Notes: generated by a model not told the origin, from the letters alone. Positions 1 through 9,351 are shown, counted from the stretch's first letter. The stretch: DNA of 64,000 nucleotides from CAWKEY01 sp963696315 (GCA_963696315.1 CAVOJU010000013.1:41189-105188); one strand, 5' to 3'. Made by a program: numbers and translations.

Positions 1-251
1 GGATCGGCCAGCCGGTATAAGTCAAAATGCACTATCTTGCGATCGCCCAGCGTATATTCCTCCACCAGGGTATAGGTTGGGCTTTTAACGGCGCCGCTAA
101 ACCCTGCCGCCCTCAGAAAGCCTCTGACCAGTGTGGTTTTGCCCGCCCCCAAATCGCCGTGTAAAAACACCAGGCATTTCGACGGCAACAGCCGCCAGAG
201 CTCTGCGCCCCATTGCTCTGTTGCTTCGGTATTGGGTAAAAACTGCTTCAT
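1..251 (-). CDS. tsaE: TsaE, tRNA threonylcarbamoyladenosine biosynthesis ATPase (3' end outside window)
   Basis: Reading the minus strand from the ATG at 251 gives an N-terminus MKQFLPNTEATEQW followed by HGDLGAGKTTLVRGFL, the Walker A loop of the TsaE (YjeE) family, then SPTYTLVEEY and FDLYRL, both typical of the family. TsaE is the ATPase that works with TsaB and TsaD in making the t6A modification of ANN-decoding tRNAs in the cytoplasm. The start overlaps the stop codon of the upstream nnr gene (ATGA-type overlap at 248-251), so the two are probably translationally coupled. nnr-tsaE is a common gammaproteobacterial order, usually followed by amiB. The C-terminal half lies beyond position 1. 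Confidence 0.93.
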   Translation of the reverse strand, partial: MKQFLPNTEATEQWGAELWRLLPSKCLVFLHGDLGAGKTTLVRGFLRAAGFSGAVKSPTYTLVEEYTLGDRKIVHFDLYRLAD

Positions 252-1717
252 GCATTGACCCATTGCCTGAGATAAGGCATTAAATCACTGGCCAGCAGCC
301 CTCTTTCACCGCTTTTTTCTGCGGCTGTATCCGCCGCCAGCCCATGTATATAGACGCCCTGCTGCGCCGCCTGTGGTAACGATAAGCCCTGCGCCAGCAA
401 ACCCGCGATCACGCCGGACAGCACATCGCCCATGCCGCCGGTGGCCATGCCCGGATTGCCGGTGCCCGAAACGGCAATCTCGCCTTCCGATGCAATCAAC
501 GTTCCGGCGCCTTTAAGCACGACCGTGCCGCCGTATTGGGCCTGTAGGGCGAAAACCGCAGCAAACCTGTCCTGCTCTATCTGCCCGCTGGCGCAGTGCA
601 GCAGGCGCGCAGCCTCGCCTGGATGCGGGGTTAAAATCCAGCCGGGGTTTACGGCCGGCGCCTGTGCCAAAAGATTCAATCCATCGGCATCGATGAGCAC
701 AGGTTTTTGCGCGGTTATCGCCGCAGCAAACAGAGCTTTTGCCCAGCCGCTTTGCCCCAGGCCCGGCCCAACCACGATGACACTGGCCTTGGCCAGCAAC
801 AACGTCAGTTGCTCGGCAGTTTCCACGCCATGACACATTAATTCGGGTCTGCTAAGATTCATAAGTCCGGCGTGTTCTGGCCGTGTGGCAACACTTACCA
901 AGCCCGCGCCCACCCGCAAAGCCGCCTCTGCAGCCATTCTGGCCGCCCCCGAAGTGCCCTGCTCACCGCCTATAATCAGGACATGGCCATAGCTGCCTTT
1001 ATGCGCGCAGCGTCTTCGACGCGGCCATTGGGTTTTGATAACGCGATACACCGAGGACCTGACCGCTTGAAAAACAGCCTCCGGCACCGCTAATGAGGCG
1101 TAATGTATTTCGCCGCAATAATCTGCCGCCTGCCCGGTAAACAGGCCCTGCTTCAGGCCGATAAAAGACACCGTGCAGCCGGCCTGCACCGCATGGGCCA
1201 TAACCCTACCGGTGTCTGCATTCAGGCCGGAAGGAATATCCACGGCAATAACGGGTTTTTGGCTGTTATTGATAAGCTCAATAGCCTCTGCATAGAGCCC
1301 GGTGACCTGCCGGTCCAGGCCGGTACCCAACAGGGCATCGACAATCACATCGGCTTCTATAAAAGGCATGGCTGCTTGAAATGCAATCACCTGGCCGTTG
1401 AGCTGTGCATAGTGCCGGTAAGCGGTCAGTGCGTCAGCCTGGAGTTTTTCAGGATCTGAGACTGCATACACTGCGACCTGCAAGCCCGCTTCGAGCGCCA
1501 GTCTGGCAACAATATAGCCATCGCCGGCATTGTTGCCGCCGCCGCAAAACACCGCCACAGCCTGCACATCTGGCCATTGATCCTTCATACACTGAAACAC
1601 GGCCAGACCTGCCCTGCACATCAAATCAAAGCCTGGTATGCCGCATTCCTGGATGGCGATGCGATCCAGCTCTCGAACTTGGGCGGCGCGATAAAGTTTT
1701 ATTGGTAAATTCTGCAT
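248..1717 (-). CDS. nnr: Bifunctional NAD(P)H-hydrate repair enzyme Nnr (epimerase + ADP-dependent dehydratase)
   Basis: The protein has an N-terminal YjeF_N epimerase domain (GGGNNAGDGYIVARL, DALLGTGLDR, DIPSGLNADTG) and a C-terminal ribokinase-like dehydratase domain (HKGSYGHVLIIGG, LTPHPGEAARLL, GNPGMATGGMGDVLSG). Together they repair hydrated NADH and NADPH by converting the R epimer to S and dehydrating it with ADP. An in-frame start at 1786 would overlap the divergent queG gene. The ATG at 1717 (MQNLPIKLYRAAQVRELD) matches the usual family N-terminus and leaves a 52-bp divergent promoter region, so I prefer it. The predicted length of 489 residues is normal for the fused form. The gene is followed by an overlapping tsaE. 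Confidence 0.95.
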   Translation of the reverse strand: MQNLPIKLYRAAQVRELDRIAIQECGIPGFDLMCRAGLAVFQCMKDQWPDVQAVAVFCGGGNNAGDGYIVARLALEAGLQVAVYAVSDPEKLQADALTAYRHYAQLNGQVIAFQAAMPFIEADVIVDALLGTGLDRQVTGLYAEAIELINNSQKPVIAVDIPSGLNADTGRVMAHAVQAGCTVSFIGLKQGLFTGQAADYCGEIHYASLAVPEAVFQAVRSSVYRVIKTQWPRRRRCAHKGSYGHVLIIGGEQGTSGAARMAAEAALRVGAGLVSVATRPEHAGLMNLSRPELMCHGVETAEQLTLLLAKASVIVVGPGLGQSGWAKALFAAAITAQKPVLIDADGLNLLAQAPAVNPGWILTPHPGEAARLLHCASGQIEQDRFAAVFALQAQYGGTVVLKGAGTLIASEGEIAVSGTGNPGMATGGMGDVLSGVIAGLLAQGLSLPQAAQQGVYIHGLAADTAAEKSGERGLLASDLMPYLRQWVNA

Positions 1718-1769
1718 GGTATTGTTACAAGCCTTAATTTTTTGAATATTATATTTCCTGAATTCCGCT

Positions 1770-2844
1770 ATGGACACCAGCAGCACTCAAAAGATGGTCA
1801 ACCTGGCCTTGCAAATTAAGCAATGGGGGAAGGCACTGGGCTTTCAGCAGGTGGGCATTGCCGACACCGATTTGGAGCAAGCCGAAGCCTATCTGCAGCA
1901 CTGGCTGGCTAACAACTTTCATGGCGACATGGATTATATGCAGCGTCACGGCCTCAAACGCAGTCGGCCTGCGTTATTACAACCGGGAACCTGCCGCGTT
2001 ATTTCCGTGCGCATGGATTATCTGCCCGAGCCTCCGGCAAACATGGCAGAGCGTCTCGAAGACCCTGCATCCGCCTATATTTCCCGCTATGCGCTGGGCC
2101 GCGATTACCACAAACTCATGCGCAACCGCCTGCAAAAGCTGGCCGAACAAATCCAAACCGAAATCGGCCCCTTCGGCTATCGGGCCTTTGTCGACAGCGC
2201 GCCGGTTCTGGAAAAAGCCCTTGCCGAAAAAGCGGGGCTGGGCTGGATAGGCAAGCATTCCAATTTGATTAACCGGCAGGCGGGATCCTGGTTTTTTCTG
2301 GGAGAGATCTATACCGACCTGCCCTTGCCGGCCGACAGCGCAGTCAACTCGCATTGCGGTGATTGCAACGCCTGCCTGGATATTTGTCCCACCCAAGCCA
2401 TCGTCGCACCTTATCAGGTCGATGCCCGGCGCTGTGTCTCCTATTTAACCATTGAGCTGCATGGCCCCATTCCTGAAGCCTTAAGGCCGCTGATCGGCAA
2501 CCGCATCTATGGCTGCGATGACTGTCAGCTCGTCTGCCCGTGGAACCGTTTTGCCAAACTGAGCGCTGAAAAAAATTTTTATCCTCGCCATGGCCTGAAT
2601 AGCCGAGCAATTACTGGCTGTTTTCGCCTGGACGGAAACGGAGTTCCTGAGCAAAACAGAAGGCTCGGCGATACGCCGCATCGGTCATCAGCGCTGGCTC
2701 AGAAACATCGCCGTCGCCCTGGGCAATGCACCGGGATCGGAACCCGTTATCGATGCCTTAAAAGCCAGGCTCCCGGATGCCTCGGAGCTGGTCAGGGAAC
2801 ATGTGCTATGGGCGCTGGATAGGCAATACCTGGCTGTTTATTAG
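1770..2844 (+). CDS. queG: Epoxyqueuosine reductase QueG (frameshifted near the 3' end)
   Basis: QueG reduces epoxyqueuosine to queuosine in tRNA, using cobalamin and two [4Fe-4S] clusters. The protein shows the expected two ferredoxin-type cysteine motifs, CGDCNACLDICPTQAI and CDDCQLVCPWNRF, and the family segment KALAEKAGLGWIGKH. After residue ~277 (FYPRHGLNS, near base 2605) the reading frame is lost: the frame in use runs on as basic low-complexity sequence to 2822. The neighbouring frame instead encodes a normal QueG C-terminus (AEQLLAVFAWTETEF...ALDRQYLAVY) ending at TAG 2842-2844. A 2-base loss or 1-base gain near 2600-2605 explains this. Either the gene is recently broken or the base call is wrong. 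It is divergent from nnr. Confidence 0.9.
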
Positions 2845-2855
2845 TAACATGAACC

Positions 2856-2921
2856 GTGGGAGCGATGCCCACATTGCGACTAAAGGATCCTCTCAGCTCG
2901 CGATGTGGGCATCGCTCCCAC
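2856..2921. repeat. REPIN-like inverted repeat, possible terminator between convergent queG and ppsA
   Basis: Two 23-base arms (2856-2878 and 2899-2921) are inverted copies with one mismatch, separated by a 20-base loop. Each arm begins GTGGGAGCGATGCCC, which resembles the head of Pseudomonas-type REP sequences (GTGGGAGC...). Paired inverted REPs are called REPINs. It sits 12 bases after the queG stop and before the convergent ppsA end, so it could also act as a bidirectional transcription barrier, although there is no T-tract. No RAYT transposase (the usual REP mobiliser) is present in the window. Confidence 0.75.
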
Positions 2922-2952
2922 AACGACTACTCATGGAAGAAACTTACAAAAC

Positions 2953-2977
2953 TTCGTGCTCTTCGTGTTTTCGTGGT
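2953..2977. repeat. Short TTCGTG iteration related to the right end of the 8.5/11.5-kb repeats
   Basis: The stretch consists of TTCGTGCTC, TTCGTGTT and TTCGTGGT units in tandem. The GTGCT..TTCGTG core also forms the right ends of the two longer repeat copies at 8511-8658 and 11449-11602. This could be a solo end of the same family or a separate simple repeat. It lies just past the REPIN and abuts the 3' end of ppsA. Confidence 0.4.
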
Positions 2978-2986
2978 GAAAAAAAC

Positions 2987-5400
2987 TCACCGTCCTAGCC
3001 GCTGTTCGGTGGCCAGTATCTGTTGTGTGGTCGCCAATACGGTATCGGGGTTCAAGCTCATGGAATCGATACCAATTTCCACCAGAAAATCGGCCATTTC
3101 CGGATAATCCGAAGGCGCCTGACCGCATAAACCGCAATGCCGGCCATTACGGCGCGCGCCTTCGACGGCCAGTTTAATCATGGCTTTAACGCCGGGATCG
3201 CGCTCATCAAACGCTTCGGCGAGAATTTGGGAATCACGATCGACGCCCAGGGTGAGCTGGGTCAGATCATTGGAGCCGATGGAAAAACCGTCAAAATGCT
3301 CCGAGAAGGCATCGACCTGAATGACGTTATTAGGTATCTCGCACATGACATAAATTTGCAGGCCGTTAACGCCGCGCTGAAGCCCTAATTGGGCCATGTA
3401 GTCGAGCACGCGCTGGGCTTCCTGAACCCGCCGGCAAAACGGAATCATCAGAATGACATTGGTCAGCCCCATGTCATCGCGTACCCGCTTCATGGCGGCG
3501 CATTCCAGAGCAAAACCTTCGGCATAAGCCGGATGCGTATAGCGCGATGCCCCGCGGAAACCGATCATCGGATTGGCCTCATCAAACTCAAACCAGCGTC
3601 CGCCCAGCAGGGTAGCGTATTCATTGGTTTTAAAATCCGACATGCGCACTACCACCGGCTTGGGATAAAACGCGGCGGCAATCGTACCGACACCTTCCGA
3701 TAGGCGCTGGATAAAAAACTCGCCGGGGCTTGGAAAATTTTGCGTCAAACGAGCCAGTTGTTCGCGTTCGCCGGCATCCTGGACTTTTTCAGGATGCAGC
3801 AGGGCCATGGGATGGGCTTTGATGTATTCGGTGATGATGAACTCCATGCGCGCCAGACCGACGCCATCATTAGGCAGAAAACGGGTTTTAAAAGCCAGCT
3901 CAGGATTGCCGATATTGAGCATGATGTGGGTTTTGGGCCGTTTCAGGCCCGTCAGATCGGTAGTAGTCACCTCAAAATCCAGCCTGCCCTGATAGACCCG
4001 GCCGACATCACCCTCGGCGCAGGATACCGTCACCAGCGACTTGTCTTGAATGGCCGTGGTCGCATTTTCGCAACCGATTACCGCAGGCACGCCCAGTTCA
4101 CGCGCGATGATGGCGGCATGACAGGTGCGCCCGCCCCGGTTTGTGACGATGGCCGAGGCGATTTTCATCACCGGCTCCCAATCGGGCGTGGTCATGTCGG
4201 CAACCAGGACATCACCGGCTTTAAATTCGGCGAGCTGTTCAACTTTTTTGATCACGCGGGCATTACCGGCGGCTATCTTGCTACCTACCGCGCGTCCGGT
4301 TACTAGGGTATCGGCAGCCTTGTCGTTAAGGGCATAGTGTTCCAGCAACAAGCCCTGCCGCTGCGATACCACAGTTTCCGGGCGGGCCTGGACGATGTAC
4401 AGTGTGCCGTCGATGCCGTCCTTGGCCCATTCCATATCCATCGGCCTCGGCTGTCCGGCCTTGGCGCTGTAATGTTTTTCTATCTTGATGGCGTAATCAG
4501 CCAGGGTCAGGACATCCTGGTCATCAATACAAAATTGTCTGCGCTCGGTCTCGGCGGTCGGCACATTGTGGGTGGCTTCGCGGGTGCGGCCATCGCTGTA
4601 AACCATTTTGATTTTTTTTGCCCCTAGCCCGCGCCGCAATACCGCGCGATGACCTTGCTCAAAAGTAGGTTTGTGGACATAAAATTCGTCGGGGTCCACC
4701 GCACCCTGCACGACATTTTCGCCCAAACCATAGGCGCCGGTAATAAAAACCACATCGCTGAAGCCTGATTCGGTATCCAGGGAAAACATGACGCCGCTGG
4801 CCGAAAGATCGGAACGCACCATTTTCATGATGCCTATCGACAGCGCCAGCTTGAAATGGTCAAAGCCCTGATCGATCGGTAATGAATGGCGCGATCAGTG
4901 AATAGGCTGGCAAAACAGCGCTTGCAGGCATCCAGCAAGGCCTGGTTGCCGCGAATATTCAAATAGGTATCCTGTTGCCCAGCAAAACTGGCGGTGGGCA
5001 AATCTTCTGCCGTTGCCGAACTTCTGACTGCGACGCTGACATCGTCTCCGTATTCTTGCTGCAATTGGGTAAAGGCTTGCAGAATCTGACTTTCAAGGTC
5101 TTTAGGCAAGGGCGCCGCATAGATGATTTCACGCGCCTTGCGTGCGCGTCTGGCCAGATCGGCCACATCATCCGGATTCAGCTCATCCAGCGCCTGATGC
5201 AGAGCCTCCCAGGCATTGGCCTGATCCAGCACATACCGGTAGCCCTCGGCGGTAACGGCAAAACCGTTGGGAATGTTAATGCCTTGGGTAATTAATTCAC
5301 GGTACATTTCGCCCAGTGACGCATTTTTGCCGCCGACCAGTGGCACATCGTCGATTGTTAATTCGTTAAACCAACGGACATATTTTGTTTGTTCGGTCAT
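2987..5400 (-). CDS. ppsA: Phosphoenolpyruvate synthase PpsA (one frameshift)
   Basis: PpsA converts pyruvate, ATP and water to PEP, AMP and phosphate, the entry step of gluconeogenesis. The first ~180 codons (from ATG 5400) contain LTIDDVPLVGGKNASLGEM and VAVRSSATAEDLPTASFAGQQDTYLN, the pyruvate/phosphate dikinase N-domain. Frame is then lost at about 4875, where an apparent single missing base separates AIHYR from DQGFDHFKLALSIGIMKM. The rest, open to 2987, carries the swivelling phosphohistidine domain (TNRGGRTCHAAIIARELG) and the PEP-utilising TIM barrel (GSNDLTQLTLGVDRD, CGLCGQAPSD). The total of about 804 codons is normal for the family. AAGGAG lies just upstream of ATG 5400, which is why I chose it over the in-frame ATG at 5418. 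Confidence 0.93.
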
Positions 5401-5512
5401 CGCCCACTCCTTACGCATTGTGTGGCTGCCTTTGCACAGGCAAAATTTACCTACCTATCACTACTAATAAACCCATAAACCTTATCAATACTATGTGAAA
5501 ATTTTCGGATTA

Positions 5513-5752
5513 TCATTTTTCCGGCAGGTTGATGGCATAACAATCTGCGCTCTTACTTGCCTTCCATTTGGGTGAGGGGGAGCTTGATTGATCATTAGGC
5601 TCCCTTTTTTCAAACCATTCAGCCTCTACCGTGTACCGATAAAAATTCCTTCTGGGAACGCCAAGTCTAAGCTCTGCGCATTCGCCATGCTCTTGTCGAG
5701 TAGGGGCCCGGCGCTGCAGTCTTAACCAGCTAAATAGCCCCCTTTTTTTCAT
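5513..5752 (-). CDS. Hypothetical small protein, doubtful
   Basis: A 79-codon frame starts MKKRGLFSWLRL and has no signal peptide, membrane segment or motif that I recognise. It is rich in charged residues and lies between ppsA and an intergenic stretch. There is no strong ribosome binding site. It could be a decayed remnant or chance open frame, and I list it only because it is the sole candidate in an otherwise empty 600-bp gap. Confidence 0.25.
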   Translation of the reverse strand: MKKRGLFSWLRLQRRAPTRQEHGECAELRLGVPRRNFYRYTVEAEWFEKREPNDQSSSPSPKWKASKSADCYAINLPEK

Positions 5753-5801
5753 TTAGGGCTTGACTTGGCAATCACCTCAACCCAGTCAAACACATAGCCG
5801 C

Positions 5802-5824
5802 TTTTCCACAATTCCTGTGGATAA
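5802..5824. promoter_or_regulatory. Inverted pair of DnaA-box-like sequences
   Basis: CTGTGGATAA at 5815-5824 is a perfect minus-strand DnaA box (TTATCCACAG). TTTTCCACAA at 5802-5811 is a one-mismatch box in the opposite orientation, so CCACA-ATTCC-TGTGG forms a tight inverted pair. It is followed by an A+T-rich stretch to about 5945. No dnaA, gyrB, rpmH or gidA gene is nearby, so I do not call an origin. A DnaA-titration or regulatory site upstream of the 6.1-kb gene is possible. Confidence 0.45.
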
Positions 5825-6094
5825 CTCTGTGCACAAACACTCGATAACCGTGCCCAGCCCTGATCTTATCTGCCCTGCCGTTAAATTGTAGTATTTTTGT
5901 ACAAAAACATTTTATATATTTAAATCAATCAGTTAATATTAAACCAAGGCAGAAAACCGCCCCTGCTAAGCAAGCCCACACCTGCTTTCGGCCATAAAAA
6001 ACGATCTGTGCATAAACAAGAACTGATAAGCTTATGCAAGTGCTTGATTTTACCCATTGCCGATTTTCCCTTTAACAACTGCGAGCTACCCGCC

Positions 6095-6595
6095 ATGCCC
6101 ATTTTTATTAGCCTTAGCCTCGCCATCTGCTTCCTGGCCCAAACGGCAAGCCCGCTGCAAAACCTGTTGATAGCGCCTGAATTTATTTACATCGGCGCGG
6201 CTTTGGCCGTCATCAGTATGGTCAGCAGCATTTTTAAACAATTGTCGACGCGCATGTGCTTCGACATTTTTGCCAGCAGCAGCTTGCTGATCTGGTTTGC
6301 CTACTGGAAAACCTTGTTTTTTAAGGACGACTCGCCGGTATTTTATGCCTACCCGCTTTATTTCGCTTTTATGACGGCTTTTGTATCCTTATTTTTTATC
6401 AGCCGGCGCCATACCATCGATGCGGCAAGTTTTCGCCAAATGCAGGCGCTTGCCGCCAAAAGCAAACTGCAGCCCTGGATCATAATGACGGCCACCCTGA
6501 TCAGCCTGGCGTTACCGGAGCATTACATGCTATATCCAGTCATTATGACACTGTTAATCTTTCGATTTGCCTTGGCCAGATGCCTGGAGCATTAA
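6095..6595 (+). CDS. Small polytopic membrane protein, unknown function
   Basis: From the ATG at 6095 the product is about 166 residues (MPIFISLSLAICFLAQ...) with roughly five or six hydrophobic segments: residues ~1-20, ~28-45, ~58-75, ~85-105, ~130-142 and ~147-163. An in-frame start at 6008 would add a Cys-rich, non-typical N-terminus, so the later start is preferred, although neither has a convincing ribosome binding site. I do not recognise a family. It precedes the cysC operon by about 260 bp with no other gene between, so it is probably a separate unit. Inner-membrane location is inferred. Confidence 0.55.
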   Translation: MPIFISLSLAICFLAQTASPLQNLLIAPEFIYIGAALAVISMVSSIFKQLSTRMCFDIFASSSLLIWFAYWKTLFFKDDSPVFYAYPLYFAFMTAFVSLFFISRRHTIDAASFRQMQALAAKSKLQPWIIMTATLISLALPEHYMLYPVIMTLLIFRFALARCLEH

Positions 6596-6853
6596 ATCCA
6601 AGCATCATTGTCGAATTTCAAAACCATTAAGTGCCTCAGAGAAATACCTGAAAAGCATTTTCAATAATTCAATCGCTATTGCAAGGTATTTATCGGATTA
6701 TTTGGAGATTACCGTCGGCAAACTGCCGTGCCTGCATTTGTTCATGAATTGCCCTGGAACCGATCAACACTCTTACAACACGTTTCACCTACTCTTTTGA
6801 AAACTCAGGGTCTACAGCCCGCTTAACGAAACCTAGCCAAGGAGATACCTTAA

Positions 6854-7480
6854 TTGAAGCAAGAAAGCACTAATGTGGCCTGGCATCATGCCACAGTAAC
6901 ACGCAGCCGCCGCGAGCAGTTAAACAAACACAAGTCGGTTATTCTCTGGTTTACCGGCTTGTCCGGCGCCGGCAAATCAACCCTGGCCCATGCCGTTGAA
7001 GAAGCATTGCATCAAGCAGGTTGCCATACTTTTGTCATGGATGGCGATAATGTCAGGCATGGCTTGTGCGGCGACCTGGGATTCACTGATGCCGACAGGC
7101 ATGAAAACATCCGGCGCGTGGCAGAGGTGGCAAAATTGATGCTGGAAGCAGGGGTTATAACCCTGACCGCGTTTATTTCGCCGTTTAGCGAGGAAAGGAA
7201 TCTGGCAAGACATCTGGTCCCGCCGGGTGACTTCATAGAGATTTATTGCCGCTGTGATTTGGCGATTTGCGAACAGCGCGACGTCAAGGGCCTTTATAAA
7301 AAAGCCCGCCTAGGCGAAATTCAGCACTTCACAGGGATTTCTTCAACGTATGAAGCTCCGGAAAATCCGGAACTGCAGGTGGATACCGGCACTAATACGT
7401 TGCAGGACTGTGTCGAACAGGTTCTCGATCTGCTCAGAGCGCGCGGCATCATTGCTGATGTTGGCGCAAACAAGCGGTAG
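6854..7480 (+). CDS. cysC: Adenylyl-sulfate kinase CysC
   Basis: CysC phosphorylates adenosine 5'-phosphosulfate to PAPS in sulfate assimilation or sulfation pathways. The P-loop GLSGAGKS sits at residues 35-42, followed by DGDNVRHGL and the family segments ADRHENIRRVAEVAKLM and KGLYKKARLGEI. The length of 208 residues is normal for a stand-alone kinase. The start codon is TTG at 6854, supported by AAGGAGA 8 bases upstream; no ATG is available at a suitable position. Only 2 bases separate its stop from the DHH gene, so the two are almost certainly co-transcribed. No sulfurylase (cysDN) is adjacent. Confidence 0.94.
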   Translation: MKQESTNVAWHHATVTRSRREQLNKHKSVILWFTGLSGAGKSTLAHAVEEALHQAGCHTFVMDGDNVRHGLCGDLGFTDADRHENIRRVAEVAKLMLEAGVITLTAFISPFSEERNLARHLVPPGDFIEIYCRCDLAICEQRDVKGLYKKARLGEIQHFTGISSTYEAPENPELQVDTGTNTLQDCVEQVLDLLRARGIIADVGANKR

Positions 7481-7482
7481 TT

Positions 7483-8439
7483 ATGCACATTGATGTCTTT
7501 AACGGCGATGCCGACGGGCTCTGCGCGCTAATTCAGCTCCGGCTGGCCACTCCGGTGGCCGCGCAGCTTGTGACTGGGGTAAAGCGCGATATAGAGCTGT
7601 TAAAGCGGGTCACGGCTACGGCAGGTGATGAGCTTACTGTCCTGGATATTTCGCTGCAAAAAAACCGGCCCTATCTGATGCCGCTGCTTGAACAGGGCGC
7701 TCATGTGTTTTATGTCGACCATCATCAAGCTGGCGATATACCTGAACACCCCGGCTTCACTAGCCTGATCGATACCCGCGCCAATACCTGCACCAGCTTG
7801 CTGGTTGATCATTATTTGCACCAGCGTTTTTCGGCATGGGCGGTAACGGCTGCTTTTGGCGATAATCTTGGAGCTAGCGCACGGCAGCATGCGCAAGCCT
7901 TGCAGCTAAGCAGCCAGCAACTGCAACAACTCGAAAACCTGGGTGTTTGTCTTAATTACAACAGCTACGGTATTGATGTGGCGGATTTGTACTTTGCGCC
8001 GGATCAGCTTTATCATCGCCTGGCGCCTTACTCGTCGCCTTTGGACTTTATTGCCGATAATGCCCTTGTTTACCATCAGTTGCTGGCCGGCTATCAGGAT
8101 GACCTGCATAAAGCGGATCAAATTGCCGCTGATTTCGTCAATCAAAAGGTGGCGGTCTACCTATTGCCCAACGAACCCTGGAGCAGACGAGTAAGTGGCG
8201 TATGGGGCAATACTTTGGCCAATCGCAATCCCGACAAGGCACATGCCGTTATCAGTGAAAACAGCTCCGGTGGTTATCAAGTCAGCGTCAGAGCCCCGTT
8301 AAACAACAAAACCGGCGCCGACGAACTGTGCGGACTGTTTGTCAGCGGCGGTGGCCGCAAAGCGGCTGCCGGCATCAATCATTTGGAAAAATCCCAACTT
8401 GCGGTTTTTATCAGGGCGTTTACGGAAAAATGGCGCTAA
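7483..8439 (+). CDS. DHH-family phosphoesterase
   Basis: The N-terminal DHH domain shows NGDADG at residues 7-12, LDIS around residue 55 and the naming motif DHH at 79-81 in YVDHHQAG; these acidic and histidine residues normally bind two Mn ions. A C-terminal DHHA1-like part ends with FVSGGGRKAAAGIN. Relatives hydrolyse short oligoribonucleotides, pAp or cyclic dinucleotides. The 2-base spacing behind cysC is suggestive: NrnA-type DHH enzymes can dephosphorylate pAp, the by-product of PAPS use, a role filled by CysQ elsewhere. The substrate is an inference from neighbourhood only. At 318 residues the length is consistent with NrnA-like proteins. A CysQ-type gene is not visible in the window. 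Confidence 0.85.
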   Translation: MHIDVFNGDADGLCALIQLRLATPVAAQLVTGVKRDIELLKRVTATAGDELTVLDISLQKNRPYLMPLLEQGAHVFYVDHHQAGDIPEHPGFTSLIDTRANTCTSLLVDHYLHQRFSAWAVTAAFGDNLGASARQHAQALQLSSQQLQQLENLGVCLNYNSYGIDVADLYFAPDQLYHRLAPYSSPLDFIADNALVYHQLLAGYQDDLHKADQIAADFVNQKVAVYLLPNEPWSRRVSGVWGNTLANRNPDKAHAVISENSSGGYQVSVRAPLNNKTGADELCGLFVSGGGRKAAAGINHLEKSQLAVFIRAFTEKWR

Positions 8440-8510
8440 GCCGGATCTGTGACATGACATTTCCTCAATAAACCGCATGTTCACTCGCTGAGTCAGCAGC
8501 GGTTATCCTA

Positions 8511-8658
8511 GATAACTCATTTCATCCACGAAAATCACAAGAAGCACGGGCATTTTCAAAGAAGCGTCGAGCTGTAGACCGTCAGCCAAACGGTGAATAG
8601 CTAAACAACACAACATTCTGATTGCTTACGTGCTTTTCGTGGACTAACTGCGGTTTTA
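8511..8658. repeat. MITE-like dispersed repeat, copy 1
   Basis: About 148 bases share clear similarity with 11449-11602. Both copies begin near GATAA.TCA, carry the terminal motif CCACGAAAA on the left and its inverse TTTTCGTGG on the right (right end GTGCTTTTCGTGGACTAAC), and end ACTGCGGTTTT. The central part is less conserved. No coding capacity is visible, so the form is that of a short non-autonomous element or a hairpin repeat. It lies between the DHH phosphoesterase and the convergent ppa gene, where it may also fold into a transcription-ending structure. Confidence 0.75.
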
Positions 8659-8724
8659 TAGGATTATTTACGTTCTCAACGCGGCAGATCCGAAAGCCGG
8701 ATATAACCGTCTATAGACAGCTCG

Positions 8725-9351
8725 TTACTCAATATCCCGGCATCCATAATGATATTGGTAGTCTTCCATTGCCCGTCTGATGACTTCGTGCGCTTCCTCA
8801 CGACCGTAGACGTTGGTTATTTCGCAGGAATTCTTTTCCCCAGGCAGATCTTTGTAGGTCAGAAAATAATGTTTCAGGCGATTAATATAAGATGACGGGC
8901 AGTCGGAGACGTCATTCCATTGCCGGTAAAACTCATCGCCTTTCATCACGGCAATAATCTTGTCGTCCGCCTCACCCTTGTCAAGCAAACGAAAACCGCC
9001 CACAGGAATCGCCGGAACAATAATATTGCCGTGGGTCACGGTGCGCTCGCTCAGCACACAAATATCCAGAGGGTCACCATCCCCCTTGGTAACCGTCTTG
9101 CCCGATTTCACTCTGGCAAAGTCAGCCACTCTTTCAGCACAGTAGGTCTGCGGAATAAAGCCGTACAGTGTAGGCACGGTGTTGGAGAATTTCTGCGGCC
9201 GATCAATTTTAAGAAACCCCGAGTCTTTGTCGATTTCATATTTGACCGTATCGGAGGGGACGATCTCGATAAATGCAGTAACGATGCTTGGTGCATTCTC
9301 GCCTACATGGATACCATGCCAAGGATGCGCTGTGGATTGTGTATTCATCAT
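8725..9351 (-). CDS. ppa: Family I inorganic pyrophosphatase
   Basis: This soluble cytoplasmic enzyme splits pyrophosphate from biosynthetic reactions. The signature DGDPLD lies at residues 91-96 within KGDGDPLDICVLSE, with the metal-binding aspartates in their usual places. Earlier segments VKYEIDKDSG and YGFIPQTYC are also typical. At 208 residues it is slightly longer than the ~175-residue E. coli enzyme, with a short N-terminal extension. It starts MMNTQS, so either of two adjacent ATG codons may be used. The gene stands alone, convergent with the cysC operon. It would remove the pyrophosphate made by sulfate activation, but that link is only positional. Confidence 0.94.
   Translation of the reverse strand: MMNTQSTAHPWHGIHVGENAPSIVTAFIEIVPSDTVKYEIDKDSGFLKIDRPQKFSNTVPTLYGFIPQTYCAERVADFARVKSGKTVTKGDGDPLDICVLSERTVTHGNIIVPAIPVGGFRLLDKGEADDKIIAVMKGDEFYRQWNDVSDCPSSYINRLKHYFLTYKDLPGEKNSCEITNVYGREEAHEVIRRAMEDYQYHYGCRDIE

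Noticed and set aside
5750..6000. Chromosomal origin of replication
   Set aside because: Only two DnaA-box-like sites and none of dnaA, dnaN, rpmH, gidA or parAB nearby.
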